Under the pieces are notes generated by a model. The model saw nothing but the letters and a program-made list of their open reading frames with translations. It made no database searches and was not told the origin of the DNA. Source: Sporolactobacillus sp. CQH2019 (GTDB lineage Bacteria; Bacillota; Bacilli; Bacillales; Sporolactobacillaceae). From it: DNA of 64,000 nucleotides. The position numbers were made by a program, and so were the translations under genes. Positions 35,690-45,561 of this stretch are shown here, one piece after another (position 1 is the first letter of the stretch; each line of letters opens with the position of its first letter). The stretch covers positions 124,854 to 188,853 of the forward strand of contig NZ_JARAJZ010000008.1 in assembly GCF_028765345.1 (NCBI RefSeq). The letters are read 5' to 3'.

Positions 35690-37459
35690 ATGCATCCCTC
35701 CTGGTTATCGCTCATCCCGTTCTTTTTAGTGATTCCGATATCGATTTTTACACGTCAGGTCCAGCCGGGTTTATTTGTGGCTTTGCTGGTCGGCAGTTAT
35801 ATCATCGAACCGACGCTTTTCGGAGGCATTCATAAATTTCTTGATTACGTCTTCCTGGCCGCTGTCAAGCCCAACAATATGAAAATCATTTTATTCCTGT
35901 ACGGTTTCTCGGGGCTTCTCAGCGTCGTTAAAATGGCCGGCGGAATTAAGGGCTTTGTTGACTGGGTTACAAAAAAAATTAAAACGAAAAAAGGCGCCAT
36001 GGCGCTTATATGGATCTCTACACTCGGAACTTTCAGCGATCCCGACTTCCGGATTGTCACCGTGGCCCCCATTATTAAGGCCCTTCAGGAAAAGCTGAAA
36101 ATGTCCAGGCGAAGTGCCGCCTATATCATCGATGTGACCTCGAACCCCGTTGTGGCCCTGGTCCCGGTTGCAACGGCTTTTGTCGGCTACATGGTCAGTT
36201 TAATCAATACCTCATTCAAACAAAACGGAATCGGCGGACAGCCCTATACGGTCTATATCAAGAGCATTCCCTTTAACTTCTTTTCTTTTGCGATCATACT
36301 GGTCGGGCTTTACTACACTTTTTTTACACAGCCTGAAAATAAAAAGGGCGCCGGGGCCGGTCAAAATCGGAAAAAATCAGACGGTGTGCAGTCCTATGCC
36401 GATAATTTGCGTTTGGACGCGGCATCGGAATCAGATGCATTTTCCGCTCGGCGTCATCCGAAAACGGCACAGACGGCTTTGCAGTCGAATGAATACAATA
36501 AAACAGAAACAGAACGGATCAGTCCGGCGTCGGGGCAGGCTGAAATGTCCGATTCTTCATTACCGTTAGATCCGACGGCGGAAGCCATGCACGGTATTAG
36601 TCAAACCGGAAAGAGGGAAACAGCCGATCGCTCATTAAATACGCCTGATCCGAAACCGCCGGGAACCGGCAATCCTTATTCGCGATTGTATCGTGAAGAA
36701 TACGCCCGCCATTTGGACGCGGCCGATCGCTCCGCGCTAAGCGATTCGGGGAATCGGAATGGCGAAGAGGAGAATGAGCCGTCGCGGCCGTATAATCTGC
36801 TGGTCCCGATCCTGCTTTTAATTTCTCTGACACTTTTTCTGAGCTGGTGGAACGGTCATTATCATGCCCATTCATTTGTAGATGCCTTCCTGAAAGTGGA
36901 CGAACTGGATGTCATGCTTGAGTCTGTGCTGATCACGCTGATCGTGACAATCGTTCTCGTCATGCTGCAAAAATTCCCGACTGCCAAAGTGGTTACCCGC
37001 TTCATAAACGGGGGCAACCAGCTGATGTCCGTCATTGTCCTTCTGACACTTATCTGGGGTGTTTCCGACGTTTCCACGGATTTAGGTTTTTCACAGTATA
37101 TAACCGGCTCTGTCGGCGGGTGGATTCCGCCTCATTTTGTCGCTCCGATCCTGTTTATCCTCGGTGCCTTTCTCTCTTATTTCATTGGCTCTTCCTGGGG
37201 AACATGGGGCCTCTTAATGCCGCTCGGAATCACACTGGCCCATCAGTCCGGCGCCAATCTTTTTCTGGTGATCGGCGCCGTCTTTGCAAGCGGGACTTAC
37301 GGTGCCACCTGTTCTCCGCTCAGTGACAACAGTGTGACTCTGTGCACCATGATGGATATGGATGTCATGGACTATTGCAGGTGGAAGCTGATTCCGACAA
37401 CTATTGCCGCGGGAATTGCTCTTGTCCTCTTCGTCGCGGCTTCCTTTATTTTTAAATAG
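35690..37459 (+). CDS. NhaC-superfamily Na+/H+ antiporter with large hydrophilic insert
   Basis: A 589-residue membrane protein. About 200 N-terminal residues form several helices with the block TLGTFSDPDFRIVTVAPI; the C-terminal part has GAFLSYFIGSSWGTWGLLMP and GTYGATCSPLSDNSV, both typical of the Na_H_antiporter/NhaC group. Between them, roughly residues 216-367, is an unbroken hydrophilic, low-complexity stretch unlike either half. The frame opens at 35567; I chose ATG 35690 because GAAGGTGG precedes it and the hydrophobic region begins there. It lies before aspartase. B. subtilis has an NhaC-type malate/lactate antiporter (MleN) in its ansAB operon, so a role with C4-acids is possible but unproven. 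Confidence 0.75.
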   Translation: MHPSWLSLIPFFLVIPISIFTRQVQPGLFVALLVGSYIIEPTLFGGIHKFLDYVFLAAVKPNNMKIILFLYGFSGLLSVVKMAGGIKGFVDWVTKKIKTKKGAMALIWISTLGTFSDPDFRIVTVAPIIKALQEKLKMSRRSAAYIIDVTSNPVVALVPVATAFVGYMVSLINTSFKQNGIGGQPYTVYIKSIPFNFFSFAIILVGLYYTFFTQPENKKGAGAGQNRKKSDGVQSYADNLRLDAASESDAFSARRHPKTAQTALQSNEYNKTETERISPASGQAEMSDSSLPLDPTAEAMHGISQTGKRETADRSLNTPDPKPPGTGNPYSRLYREEYARHLDAADRSALSDSGNRNGEEENEPSRPYNLLVPILLLISLTLFLSWWNGHYHAHSFVDAFLKVDELDVMLESVLITLIVTIVLVMLQKFPTAKVVTRFINGGNQLMSVIVLLTLIWGVSDVSTDLGFSQYITGSVGGWIPPHFVAPILFILGAFLSYFIGSSWGTWGLLMPLGITLAHQSGANLFLVIGAVFASGTYGATCSPLSDNSVTLCTMMDMDVMDYCRWKLIPTTIAAGIALVLFVAASFIFK

Positions 37460-37728
37460 GCATAGCGGGCACCGCTCGTTCTTCAGTAACATCGGAACAG
37501 GGCCTCCCCTTCCTTTTTTCGGATTGGCTTCCGTTAAAAGTCTTTTGACTTTAATAATGAAGTATTTGTTTTGCCTGATCTGTCTTTTTACCGAACAGCC
37601 GTGGAGAAATTGCCGCTTTTTCCGTATGGGAATCACTGAAGCGATATTGAGCGCGTATATTGCTGATGAAGATAGATGAAGCTATTTTATGTAACTTGAT
37701 ATAAAATTTATATAAGGGAAAGAGTGCC

Positions 37729-39201
37729 ATGCCAACGATCAATGTGCGGACGGAGCGCGATTTTCTCGGCGCACGGGAAGTGCCGGCCGATGCCTATTAC
37801 GGCATTCAGACACTGCGCGCTGCCGAGAATTTCGCAATCACCGGATATCGAATACAAGATGAACTGATTAAAGCTCTGGCTGTCGTAAAAAAAGCGGCGG
37901 CTCTTGCGAACATGGATGCCGGACTCCTGAATCCGGAAATTGGCCGGGCTATTGCACAGGCCGCGGAAGAAATCATTAACGGCAGCTGGCATGATCAGTT
38001 TATCGTGGACCCGATTCAGGGCGGGGCGGGAACGTCGATCAACATGAATGCGAACGAGGTCATTGCAAACCGGGCCCTTGAATTAATCGGAAAAGCAAAG
38101 GGCGAATATGCCGTAATCAGTCCGAACAGCCATGTCAATATGTCCCAATCAACAAACGACGTCTTTCCCACAGCCACCCATATTGCCTCGCTGCGGCTGC
38201 TGAAGCGTCTGCTGCAGACGATGCAGCAGATGCATGAGGCGGTTCTTAAAAAAGCGCGGGCCTTTGACTCGATTATTAAACTTGGCCGCACCCATCTGCA
38301 GGATGCCGTACCGATCCGGCTCGGTCAGGAATTCGAAGCCTATGCCCGGGCCATAGGCCGGGATATCGGACGGATCAGGGGTCTGGCCGACGGCCTCTAT
38401 CAGGTGAATATAGGCGGGACAGCGGTCGGAACGGGTCTGAACGCCGATCGGAAGTACAGGGAACACGTCGTGGTCCGTCTGGCGGAGATCAGCGGCCTGC
38501 CTTTAAGAAGAGCCGAGGATCCTGTCGACGCCACACAGAATACAGATGTTTACACCGAAGTCTCGGCGGCGCTGAAGATATGCATGATCAGCCTGTCAAA
38601 AATAGCCAACGATTTACGCCTGATGGCTTCGGGACCGCGGGCAGGTTTCGGTGAGATTATCTTGCCCGCCCGCCAGCCGGGCTCCTCGATCATGCCCGGA
38701 AAAGTCAATCCGGTCATTGCCGAAGTGATCAATCAGGTTGCATTTCAGGTAGCCGGCAACGATCTGACCATTTCGATGGCCGCCGAAGCCGGGCAGCTGG
38801 AATTAAACGTCATGGAACCGGTCCTGGTGTTCAATCTGCTGCAATCGCTGACGATTATGGATCATGCCTTTCTTTCATTTACAAATTATTGCCTGAACGG
38901 GATTGAAGCGAATAAAGAACGTCTGAAAGCCTACGTTGAGAACAGTGTGGGGGTCATCACGGCGCTCAGTCCGCATATCGGTTATGAAGCGGCTTCCCGG
39001 CTTGCCCGTGAAGCAATTCTGAAAGGAAGACCGGTCCGTGAAATCTGCTCTCAAAGCGGTCTGCTCTCGGAAGAAGAATTGAATGCAATGCTGAACCCTT
39101 ATGAGATGACAGAGCCGGGTATTTCAGGTAAAAAAAAGGATCAGGATCTGTCTTTGCAAAATAACGGGCAGAAGATTAGAGAAATCGGCCGGTTCCGGTG
39201 A
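37729..39201 (+). CDS. aspA: Aspartate ammonia-lyase (aspartase)
   Basis: A 490-residue fumarase/aspartase-superfamily enzyme: STNDVFPTATHIASLRLL, GRTHLQDAVPIRLGQEF, INIGGTAVGTGLNADRKY and the catalytic-loop signature GSSIMPGKVNPV. The spacing and sequence fit aspartase (aspartate to fumarate plus ammonia) better than class II fumarase. B. subtilis AnsB is about 475 residues; the last 20 or so here (KKKDQDLSLQNNGQK) are an extra charged tail. AGGGAAAGAG precedes ATG 37729. No L-asparaginase gene is attached. Confidence 0.88.
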   Translation: MPTINVRTERDFLGAREVPADAYYGIQTLRAAENFAITGYRIQDELIKALAVVKKAAALANMDAGLLNPEIGRAIAQAAEEIINGSWHDQFIVDPIQGGAGTSINMNANEVIANRALELIGKAKGEYAVISPNSHVNMSQSTNDVFPTATHIASLRLLKRLLQTMQQMHEAVLKKARAFDSIIKLGRTHLQDAVPIRLGQEFEAYARAIGRDIGRIRGLADGLYQVNIGGTAVGTGLNADRKYREHVVVRLAEISGLPLRRAEDPVDATQNTDVYTEVSAALKICMISLSKIANDLRLMASGPRAGFGEIILPARQPGSSIMPGKVNPVIAEVINQVAFQVAGNDLTISMAAEAGQLELNVMEPVLVFNLLQSLTIMDHAFLSFTNYCLNGIEANKERLKAYVENSVGVITALSPHIGYEAASRLAREAILKGRPVREICSQSGLLSEEELNAMLNPYEMTEPGISGKKKDQDLSLQNNGQKIREIGRFR

Positions 39202-39569
39202 AACGGACAACGATCCGGCGGAACAGAATAAGACAACGTTCGCAGGGAAAGTGATTCTTGCGGACTTTTTTTGTATTCCGGAGCGATCTTCGGCTCTGAA
39301 CGATCGATCCGTAAAAGTTCGCAAATCGACGGTAATCGACCGAGAAACGGTAATAAACGACTGAGAATCGGCGGCAGCGCCCCAAAAATTGCCGGTCGGC
39401 GGTTGACAATTATCGTTAAAACCCAAAAAATCAATATAGGCCTATAATCGGTGTTTATTCGGATCTTTTCGGCCGGCGCCGGACGATGATCTTTGCCTGC
39501 TGAGGGCGGGCTTTCAAAAAGAACGGGCGCTCTTTCGTCTGTTCAGACGGATGCGGCGGAGGATCCGGC
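39202..39569. other. Intergenic region with 21-bp quasi-repeats
   Basis: About 370 bases between aspA and the csoR promoter. The part 39285-39420 contains the degenerate array listed below. The open frames over it come from the repeat and show no family resemblance. Confidence 0.55.
39299..39385. repeat. Degenerate 21-bp array near csoR
   Basis: Successive units CGATCCGTAAAAGTTCGCAA, CGACGGTAATCGACCGAGAA and CGGTAATAAACGACTGAGAA recur at about 21-base steps, then fade into a GC-rich stretch. About three to four units. Sequence drift is large but the spacing is kept. Confidence 0.5.
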
Positions 39570-39598
39570 TTGATATAGATACCCTGCAGGGGTATAAT
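39570..39598 (+). promoter_or_regulatory. csoR promoter with CsoR-type operator in the spacer
   Basis: TTGATA (39570-39575), exactly 17 bases, TATAAT (39593-39598). The spacer holds ATACCC-TGCAG-GGGTAT (39579-39595), a GC-core palindrome like the CsoR copper operator, and it runs into the -10. Apo-CsoR would block the promoter and Cu(I) would release it. Confidence 0.8.
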
Positions 39599-39622
39599 AA
39601 ATATACAAAGGAGGGAAAAGCG

Positions 39623-39958
39623 ATGAATCAGGATGAAGACTGCCGCTGCTCCCATACTGAACTCGGCATGCAGCCGGGAAAATCGCCCGTTGAACCGCGG
39701 ACAGCCGAAGAGAAGCAAAAGATTATCAACCGGCTGAAGCGCGTGGAAGGCCAGGTTCGCGGGCTGCAGAAGATGATTGAAGAAGACCGTTATTGTGTCG
39801 ATATTCTGATCCAACTGTCCGCCGTTGAGGCTGCTCTGAAAAAAATCGGCTATTCCGTGCTTGAGCGGCATACAAGGACGTGCGTTTCCCGGGCCATAGA
39901 AGAAGGCCGGGGGACCGATCAGGTCAATGAACTGTTAAAAGTCCTGAAACTTTTTTAA
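39623..39958 (+). CDS. csoR: CsoR, copper-sensing repressor
   Basis: A 111-residue, all-helical CsoR/RcnR repressor. The copper-binding set is present: Cys in DRYCVDILIQL, then His and Cys in LERHTRTCV. The body contains INRLKRVEGQVRGLQKMIEE. The frame is open from 39551, but ATG 39623 has AAAGGAGGG before it. It represses its own operon with copA and copZ; the operator lies in its promoter. The N-terminal tail (residues 1-25) has extra C and H residues (DCRCSHTEL). Confidence 0.93.
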   Translation: MNQDEDCRCSHTELGMQPGKSPVEPRTAEEKQKIINRLKRVEGQVRGLQKMIEEDRYCVDILIQLSAVEAALKKIGYSVLERHTRTCVSRAIEEGRGTDQVNELLKVLKLF

Positions 39959-39982
39959 ATATAGAGGATCGGGGGGGTGTAT

Positions 39983-42388
39983 GTGACTAAGAAAAAAGAA
40001 ATGCAGATCGGCATCACAGGCATGACCTGCGCATCCTGTTCCAATAGAATTGAGAAAGTGCTGAATAGGATGGACGGAGTGACGGCAAATGTCAATCTGG
40101 CGCTTGAGAACGCGCAGGTCACTCTGGATGAGGATCAGGCAAAACCGGAGGATATCGCTGAAAAAATTCGGAAACTCGGTTACGGCGTCCTCGAGAAGCG
40201 TCTCGATGTTGCGATTCACGGCATGACCTGTGCGTCATGTGCCGCACGGATTGAAAAAGGATTGAATCGGATTGCCGGCATCTCTTCCGCCCGGGTGAAT
40301 CTGGCGACAGAAACCGGCACGATTATCTATCAGCCCGGAATTGTGGAACCGGATTCAATATATGATAAAGTGAAAAAACTCGGCTACGAGGCCGTTCCCC
40401 TTCACGATACGGGAAACAGTGAAAAAAATAAAGAACTAGTTGGGAAAAGGAACAAGCTGATTCTGTCGGCACTGCTCTCGCTTCCGCTTCTATATACGAT
40501 GATCGGGCATCTTCCCTTTCAAACGGGCATGCCGATGCCGGCGCTGCTGATGAATCCATGGTTCCAGTTCCTGCTTGCAAGCATCGTTCAGTTTTATATC
40601 GGCTGGCAGTTTTACAGCGGGGGAGCGCGGGCACTGCTCAATAAAAGCGCCAATATGGATGTGCTCGTGGCGCTCGGGACGAGTGCGGCCTACCTTTACA
40701 GTGTGGTCGGGACTTTCCGCTATCAGCTTGCCGGCGTCAAAAATCCCGCTCTCTATTTTGAAACAAGCGCGATTCTGATTACGCTTGTTTTACTTGGAAA
40801 GTACCTTGAAGCCCTGGCGAAAAAACAGACGACAACGGCAATCACCGATTTGATGAAACTTCAGGCGAAAGAAGCGACCGTGATTGAAAACGGCCGTGAA
40901 CGGAAAGTATCTGTCGATGAAGTCAGATGCGGCGATTGGCTCCGGGTCCGTCCAGGCGAGAAGATTCCCGTTGACGGAATCGTCGTCGACGGACATTCTT
41001 CAGTGGATGAATCGATGATTACCGGCGAATCTTTGCCGGTAGAAAAAAATGAGGGCGACAGAGTGATCGGCGCCACCGTCAATGCTCATGGCCTATTGAC
41101 CATGAAGGCGGAAAGGGTCGGCAAGGATACGGCTCTGGCGGGAATCGTCAGGATCGTCGAAGAAGCGCAGGGATCGAAAGCGCCGATTCAGCGGCTTGCC
41201 GACAGTATCTCGGGCATTTTCGTCCCGATTGTGATCGCCATTTCAGTGCTGGTCTTTGTCGTCTGGATATCGGCTATTTATCCCGGCGAACTGGCGCCCG
41301 CGCTGACGGCCGCAATCAGCGTGCTTGTCATTGCCTGCCCGTGCGCACTCGGCCTGGCAACGCCGACGTCAATCATGGTCGGAACCGGCAAGGGGGCCGA
41401 GAAGGGTATTCTTTTCAAGGGCGGCGAATACCTTGAGGCCACTCAGAATCTTCAGGCAATCATGTTTGACAAGACCGGAACGATTACAAACGGAAAACCT
41501 GAAGTCACGGATCTCATTCCTTTCGGCGAGATGGATCGGCACGAGCTGCTGATACTGGTCATGGCGGCGGAAAACGCCAGCGAGCATCCGCTTGCCCGGG
41601 CAATCGTTTCTTATGGTGAGGATCAGGGCATCTATACCTTCCCCGCACCCGAAAATTTTGAGGCGCACGCCGGGTACGGTATTACCGCCGAAGTTGCCGG
41701 CCATAAGCTGGCTGTCGGCACCCGGCGATTGATGGGCCAGCAAAAGACTGATATCCGCATGGCTTCGGAAGAGGCGCGGAGACTCGAATCCGATGGAAAG
41801 ACGGTCATGTTTGCCGCGGCAGACGGCCGGCTGCAGCTGATTATTGCCGTGGCCGATACGATCAAGGATTCATCGAGACAGGCTATTGCCGATCTGAAGG
41901 CACGGGGCCTCGGCGTCTACATGATCACGGGTGATAACAGGCAAACGGCGGAGGCGATCGCCCGAAAGGCGGGGATCAGCCATGTCATTGCCGAAGTTCT
42001 TCCTGAAGAAAAGGCGGAAAAAGTTAAAGAACTCCAGAAACAGGGGCTGAATGTGGCCATGGTCGGCGACGGCATCAACGACGCTCCCGCCCTGGCTGTG
42101 GCCGATATCGGCATGGCGATCGGCACAGGAACCGATGTGGCGATTGAGGCTGCCGACATAACGCTGGTCGGCGGCGATCTGAAGCATGTAGCCAAGGCGC
42201 TGGATCTGAGCCGGAAAACAATGCAGAACATACGCCAGAACCTGTTTTGGGCCTTGTTCTACAATGCGATCGGCATTCCCGTCGCGGCCCTCGGCCTGCT
42301 TGCTCCGTGGGTAGCCGGAGCAGCGATGGCCTTCAGTTCCGTCTCGGTCGTTTCAAACAGTCTGAGATTGAAACGCATGCGCATCTGA
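39983..42388 (+). CDS. copA: CopA, P1B-type copper-exporting ATPase
   Basis: A protein of about 801 residues with two N-terminal heavy-metal domains ([10 protein letters not shown] and [10 protein letters not shown]), eight membrane helices, the CPC transport motif in [11 protein letters not shown], the phosphorylated Asp in [11 protein letters not shown] (near residue 496), the SEHPLARAI motif and the hinge [10 protein letters not shown]. It pumps Cu(I) out. The start is GTG 39983 (or 39977, two residues longer), with a G-rich stretch before it and no classic Shine-Dalgarno. It is 25 bases after csoR and in the same operon as copZ. Confidence 0.95.
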   Translation: MTKKKEMQIGITGMTCASCSNRIEKVLNRMDGVTANVNLALENAQVTLDEDQAKPEDIAEKIRKLGYGVLEKRLDVAIHGMTCASCAARIEKGLNRIAGISSARVNLATETGTIIYQPGIVEPDSIYDKVKKLGYEAVPLHDTGNSEKNKELVGKRNKLILSALLSLPLLYTMIGHLPFQTGMPMPALLMNPWFQFLLASIVQFYIGWQFYSGGARALLNKSANMDVLVALGTSAAYLYSVVGTFRYQLAGVKNPALYFETSAILITLVLLGKYLEALAKKQTTTAITDLMKLQAKEATVIENGRERKVSVDEVRCGDWLRVRPGEKIPVDGIVVDGHSSVDESMITGESLPVEKNEGDRVIGATVNAHGLLTMKAERVGKDTALAGIVRIVEEAQGSKAPIQRLADSISGIFVPIVIAISVLVFVVWISAIYPGELAPALTAAISVLVIACPCALGLATPTSIMVGTGKGAEKGILFKGGEYLEATQNLQAIMFDKTGTITNGKPEVTDLIPFGEMDRHELLILVMAAENASEHPLARAIVSYGEDQGIYTFPAPENFEAHAGYGITAEVAGHKLAVGTRRLMGQQKTDIRMASEEARRLESDGKTVMFAAADGRLQLIIAVADTIKDSSRQAIADLKARGLGVYMITGDNRQTAEAIARKAGISHVIAEVLPEEKAEKVKELQKQGLNVAMVGDGINDAPALAVADIGMAIGTGTDVAIEAADITLVGGDLKHVAKALDLSRKTMQNIRQNLFWALFYNAIGIPVAALGLLAPWVAGAAMAFSSVSVVSNSLRLKRMRI

Positions 42389-42432
42389 TCCGATACATTG
42401 ATTCGTTGCGGTTCGGAAGGAGGTGATAACAG

Positions 42433-42642
42433 GTGGCGGAAAGGACTCTTGAAGTCGAAGGCATGAGCTGCGACCATTGCAAAATGGCCGTTTCGGGTGC
42501 ATTGAATGGATTGGACGGCGTTTCTGCCGTTTCTGTCGATCTGGCAGCCGGCAAAGTGGATGTCAGTTATGACGAGAAAAAAGTAAGCTTTGAACAGATG
42601 AAAGACGCTGTAGAAGACCAAGGTTATGATGTGGTTAAATAA
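42433..42642 (+). CDS. copZ: CopZ, copper chaperone
   Basis: A 69-residue heavy-metal-associated protein: GMSCDHCKMAV carries the Cu(I)-binding C-x-x-C, followed by the beta-alpha-beta HMA fold (VDLAAGKVDVSYDEKKVSFEQ, split by loops). It carries Cu(I) to CopA. The start is GTG 42433 behind the near-perfect AGGAGGTGAT. Operon order csoR-copA-copZ differs from B. subtilis, where copZ precedes copA. Confidence 0.93.
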   Translation: MAERTLEVEGMSCDHCKMAVSGALNGLDGVSAVSVDLAAGKVDVSYDEKKVSFEQMKDAVEDQGYDVVK

Positions 42643-42682
42643 ACTGCTGCAAAGATAGCGGAATCGGAAAATCACGCTGGAA

Positions 42683-42733
42683 AAACGTCTCTATTTTGTA
42701 TGCCGTGCGTGCATACAAGAGAGACGTTTTTTA
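42683..42733 (+). terminator. Terminator of the csoR-copA-copZ operon
   Basis: AAACGTCTCT/AGAGACGTTT with an inner TTGTATGC/GCATACAA stem and six T at the end. Confidence 0.92.
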
Positions 42734-42860
42734 ATGTAAAAAAACCGCCGCTGATCTATTATTCTCTGTTTTTTTGCCGAAAGCACTCTCTATTCGGAGG
42801 AAAATGTTTTATCCTATATATAATAATAGAAGGAGAAATCGGAGGGGGACAAGGTTGACG

Positions 42861-43973
42861 ATGCTGGATGCTCAGCTTGCACAAAAAATCGTCGGGGAAG
42901 TCCGGCTGCTTACCGAGGAAAGCATCATTATTGCGGATCGGAACGGCATTATTATTGCAAGCACCGACGGGGAACGGCTGGGGCAGCTTCATGAAGGGGC
43001 ACGCCGGGCGATTGTCAGAAGGGAAACGCTGACTATTACACAAGCGACGGCCGGACAGTGGCAGGGCGTCCGGGCCGGCATCAATCTGCCGATTTTTTTC
43101 CGGGATGCCGTTGTCGGTGTGATCGGCATCACCGGAGAACCGGAAAAGGCCGCTCATTACGGGCATCTTCTGCAGAAAATGACAGAACTGCTCATTCAGG
43201 AAAGCTACTATCAGGAACAACAGGATTTTCATGAGCGGATGCTTGAACAATTTGTATTTGACTGGCTGAACAATCGTGAATGGGATGATTCATTTATCAG
43301 CCTGTCAAAGATACTGAATATCAATCTCCGCTGTGACCGCCAGGTTGTATTCGTGCGCATCCTCCGGCCGGCCGGAAAGAAAGACGGCCGGCCCGGTGCC
43401 GTACTGCGGGAACTTCTTAGCCCGAATAAGGACGATATCTTTGTTCGCTGGGGGAACGATCATTTGCTGCTGCTGATCGACGTATCCGACCGCCGGCGCG
43501 ATCTGCCGGGTCAGATCGAAGAATGGGCGTCCCGTATTAAAAAGCGGATAGGAAAACAGCCGACGATCGGCGTCGGTTCGGCTCTCCCCGCGAAAAAGCT
43601 GAAGTATTCCTTCCATCAGGCGAAACGCGCCCTGAACGTCACCGGTAAACTGCAGCCGATCATCTATGACAAAGATCTGACGCTGGAAATGATCAGCGAC
43701 GGCCTGGATAAAGAAACAAAGCAGCTGTTTACCGAACGGGTGATCGGTCAAATACTGTCGGACCGGGAACTGCTCGATACATTGAGAAATCTGTTCGCTC
43801 ACAGATTTTCATTCAAAGAAACCAGCGCTGTCATGCATATTCACATCAATACCCTGCATTATCGTTTGAAAAAGCTGCAGCTGGAAACGGGGCTTGATAC
43901 AAAAGATATGCGCAGCCGTGTCGTCCTTTTTCTTGCTCTGACTTTTTTGGATGATCAGACAATAATGCCATGA
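42861..43973 (+). CDS. CdaR-type sugar-diacid regulator
   Basis: A 370-residue regulator: an N-terminal diacid-recognition domain (LDAQLAQKIVGEVRLLTEES, residues 1-135), a middle GGDEF-like region, and a C-terminal helix-turn-helix of the PucR/CdaR type (TSAVMHIHINTLHYRLKKLQ). It resembles B. subtilis YsfB, encoded next to the glycolate-oxidase-like pair ysfC-ysfD, as it is here. It probably activates glcD-glcF in response to a hydroxy-acid such as glycolate or glycerate. ATG 42861 has AAGG nearby; TTG 42855 with GGAGGGG is an alternative two residues longer. Confidence 0.82.
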   Translation: MLDAQLAQKIVGEVRLLTEESIIIADRNGIIIASTDGERLGQLHEGARRAIVRRETLTITQATAGQWQGVRAGINLPIFFRDAVVGVIGITGEPEKAAHYGHLLQKMTELLIQESYYQEQQDFHERMLEQFVFDWLNNREWDDSFISLSKILNINLRCDRQVVFVRILRPAGKKDGRPGAVLRELLSPNKDDIFVRWGNDHLLLLIDVSDRRRDLPGQIEEWASRIKKRIGKQPTIGVGSALPAKKLKYSFHQAKRALNVTGKLQPIIYDKDLTLEMISDGLDKETKQLFTERVIGQILSDRELLDTLRNLFAHRFSFKETSAVMHIHINTLHYRLKKLQLETGLDTKDMRSRVVLFLALTFLDDQTIMP

Positions 43974-44127
43974 ATGAAAGCGTTACTTTTAGCGATTTAC
44001 ACATAGAAAAAACAGGATTATTAAATTATAATAATACTAAACAATCACAATATCGCCATGAAAAATTCATAGATTAAACAAGATTTGACGGATACAAGCT
44101 TTACGGTAAAGAAACGGAGGAGAGAGC
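43974..44127 (+). promoter_or_regulatory. AT-rich promoter region of glcDF
   Basis: Contains TATAAT (44027-44032) and an imperfect CcpA-like box TGAAAGCGTTACTT at 43976-43989, matching 12 of 14 positions. I could not place a -35 at good spacing. Confidence 0.4.
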
Positions 44128-45561
44128 ATGTCTTCAAGAAAATTCCAGAAGAAGCTGAACAAACTTAAAGAAGGGCTCGCCGATATTGTCGGAACGGAAA
44201 ATGTCGACGATACAACAACCGGCAGGCTGGTCTATTCCTATGACGCGACGCCGAATTATCAGTCGCTTCCGGACCTGGTGGTCGCACCCGGTAACGCCGA
44301 AGAAACCGCTGCGGTTCTAAAAATGTGCAGCGAGACGGAAACACCTGTCTATTCAAGAGGATCAGGATCCAATCTATGCGCGGATACTTGCCCCGTCAAA
44401 GGCGGGGTTGTTCTGCTGTCTAAACGTATGAACAAAATATTGGAATTGGATAAAGAAAATCTGGCGGTGACGGTAGAGCCGGGCGTGATCACAAAAACCA
44501 TCTGCGATAGGGTCGAGAAAGAAGGGCTGTTCTATCCGCCGGATCCGAGTTCCATGAAAGTATCGACAATCGGCGGAAACATCAGTGAAAATTCGGGCGG
44601 CCTGCGCGGATTGAAATACGGCGTGACGCGCGATTACGTCATGGCGCTTCAGGTTGCCCTGCCGAACGGGGAGCTGATCCGCACGGGGGGAAAGCTGACC
44701 AAAGACGTTGCGGGGTATGATCTGACGCGCCTTTTTATCGGATCGGAGGGGACGCTGGGCGTAATCACGGAAGCCACGCTGAAACTCATCCCCAAACCGG
44801 AATCGCAGAAGACTATTCTTGCGCTGTACCAGGATATCGAGGCGGCCGGCCGCTCGGTTTCCAAGATTATTGCCAACAAGATGATACCGGTCACACTGGA
44901 GTTTCTCGATCAGGATACTTTACGGGCAGTCGAAGATTTTGCCCACATCGGACTGCCGACCGATGTTAAAGCCATTTTGCTGATCGTCCAGGACGGCCCG
45001 CAGGAGATCGTCGACCGGGACATTAAGAAAATTGCGGAGATCTGCCGCAGCGAGCAGGCCGTGGATGTTCAGCTTGCCGCTTCCGCAGAACAGGCGGAAA
45101 AACTGGCGACGGCGAGAAGGTCGGCATTGAGCGCGCTCGCCAGGCTGAAACCGACAACGATTCTGGAAGACGCCACGGTGCCTCGTTCGGAAATCGCAAC
45201 GATGGTCCGGGCAATTGCGGAAATTGCTGAAAAATACAAAGTACGGATCTCGACATTCGGGCACGCGGGCGACGGCAATCTCCATCCGACCTGTCTGACC
45301 GATTCACGGAACAAAGAGGAGATGCAGCGTGTCGAGTCGGCTTTCGCCGAAATATTCGAGAAGGCGATTGAGCTGGGCGGCACGCTTACCGGAGAACACG
45401 GGATCGGCATGACGAAAGCGCCCTATCTGAAGTGGAAGATCGGGGAAGCGGGGCTTGAAGTGATGCGCGGAATCAAGCAGGCGATTGATCCGAAAAACAT
45501 TATGAACCCCGGCAAAGTGTTTGCGGAAGAATCGAAAGAAAGGATGGCGGCGGCAAAATGA
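44128..45561 (+). CDS. glcD: GlcD-like glycolate oxidase FAD subunit
   Basis: A 477-residue FAD-linked oxidase: the PCMH FAD domain (PVYSRGSGSNLCADTCPVKG near 75-95, GGNISENSGGLRGLKYG near 150) and a C-terminal cap ending THGHAGDGNLHP-like (FGHAGDGNLHPTCLTD, then GEHGIG). The family oxidises glycolate, D-lactate or related 2-hydroxy acids. The nearest known relative is B. subtilis YsfC. GGAGGAGAGA precedes ATG 44128. It overlaps glcF by four bases. No GlcE-type second FAD subunit is present, so the enzyme may work as GlcD-GlcF alone. D-lactate as substrate is an alternative. Confidence 0.85.
   Translation: MSSRKFQKKLNKLKEGLADIVGTENVDDTTTGRLVYSYDATPNYQSLPDLVVAPGNAEETAAVLKMCSETETPVYSRGSGSNLCADTCPVKGGVVLLSKRMNKILELDKENLAVTVEPGVITKTICDRVEKEGLFYPPDPSSMKVSTIGGNISENSGGLRGLKYGVTRDYVMALQVALPNGELIRTGGKLTKDVAGYDLTRLFIGSEGTLGVITEATLKLIPKPESQKTILALYQDIEAAGRSVSKIIANKMIPVTLEFLDQDTLRAVEDFAHIGLPTDVKAILLIVQDGPQEIVDRDIKKIAEICRSEQAVDVQLAASAEQAEKLATARRSALSALARLKPTTILEDATVPRSEIATMVRAIAEIAEKYKVRISTFGHAGDGNLHPTCLTDSRNKEEMQRVESAFAEIFEKAIELGGTLTGEHGIGMTKAPYLKWKIGEAGLEVMRGIKQAIDPKNIMNPGKVFAEESKERMAAAK

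Noticed and set aside
43976-43989. A cre site before glcD
   Set aside because: Two mismatches at the conserved CA end; kept only as a note in the promoter entry.
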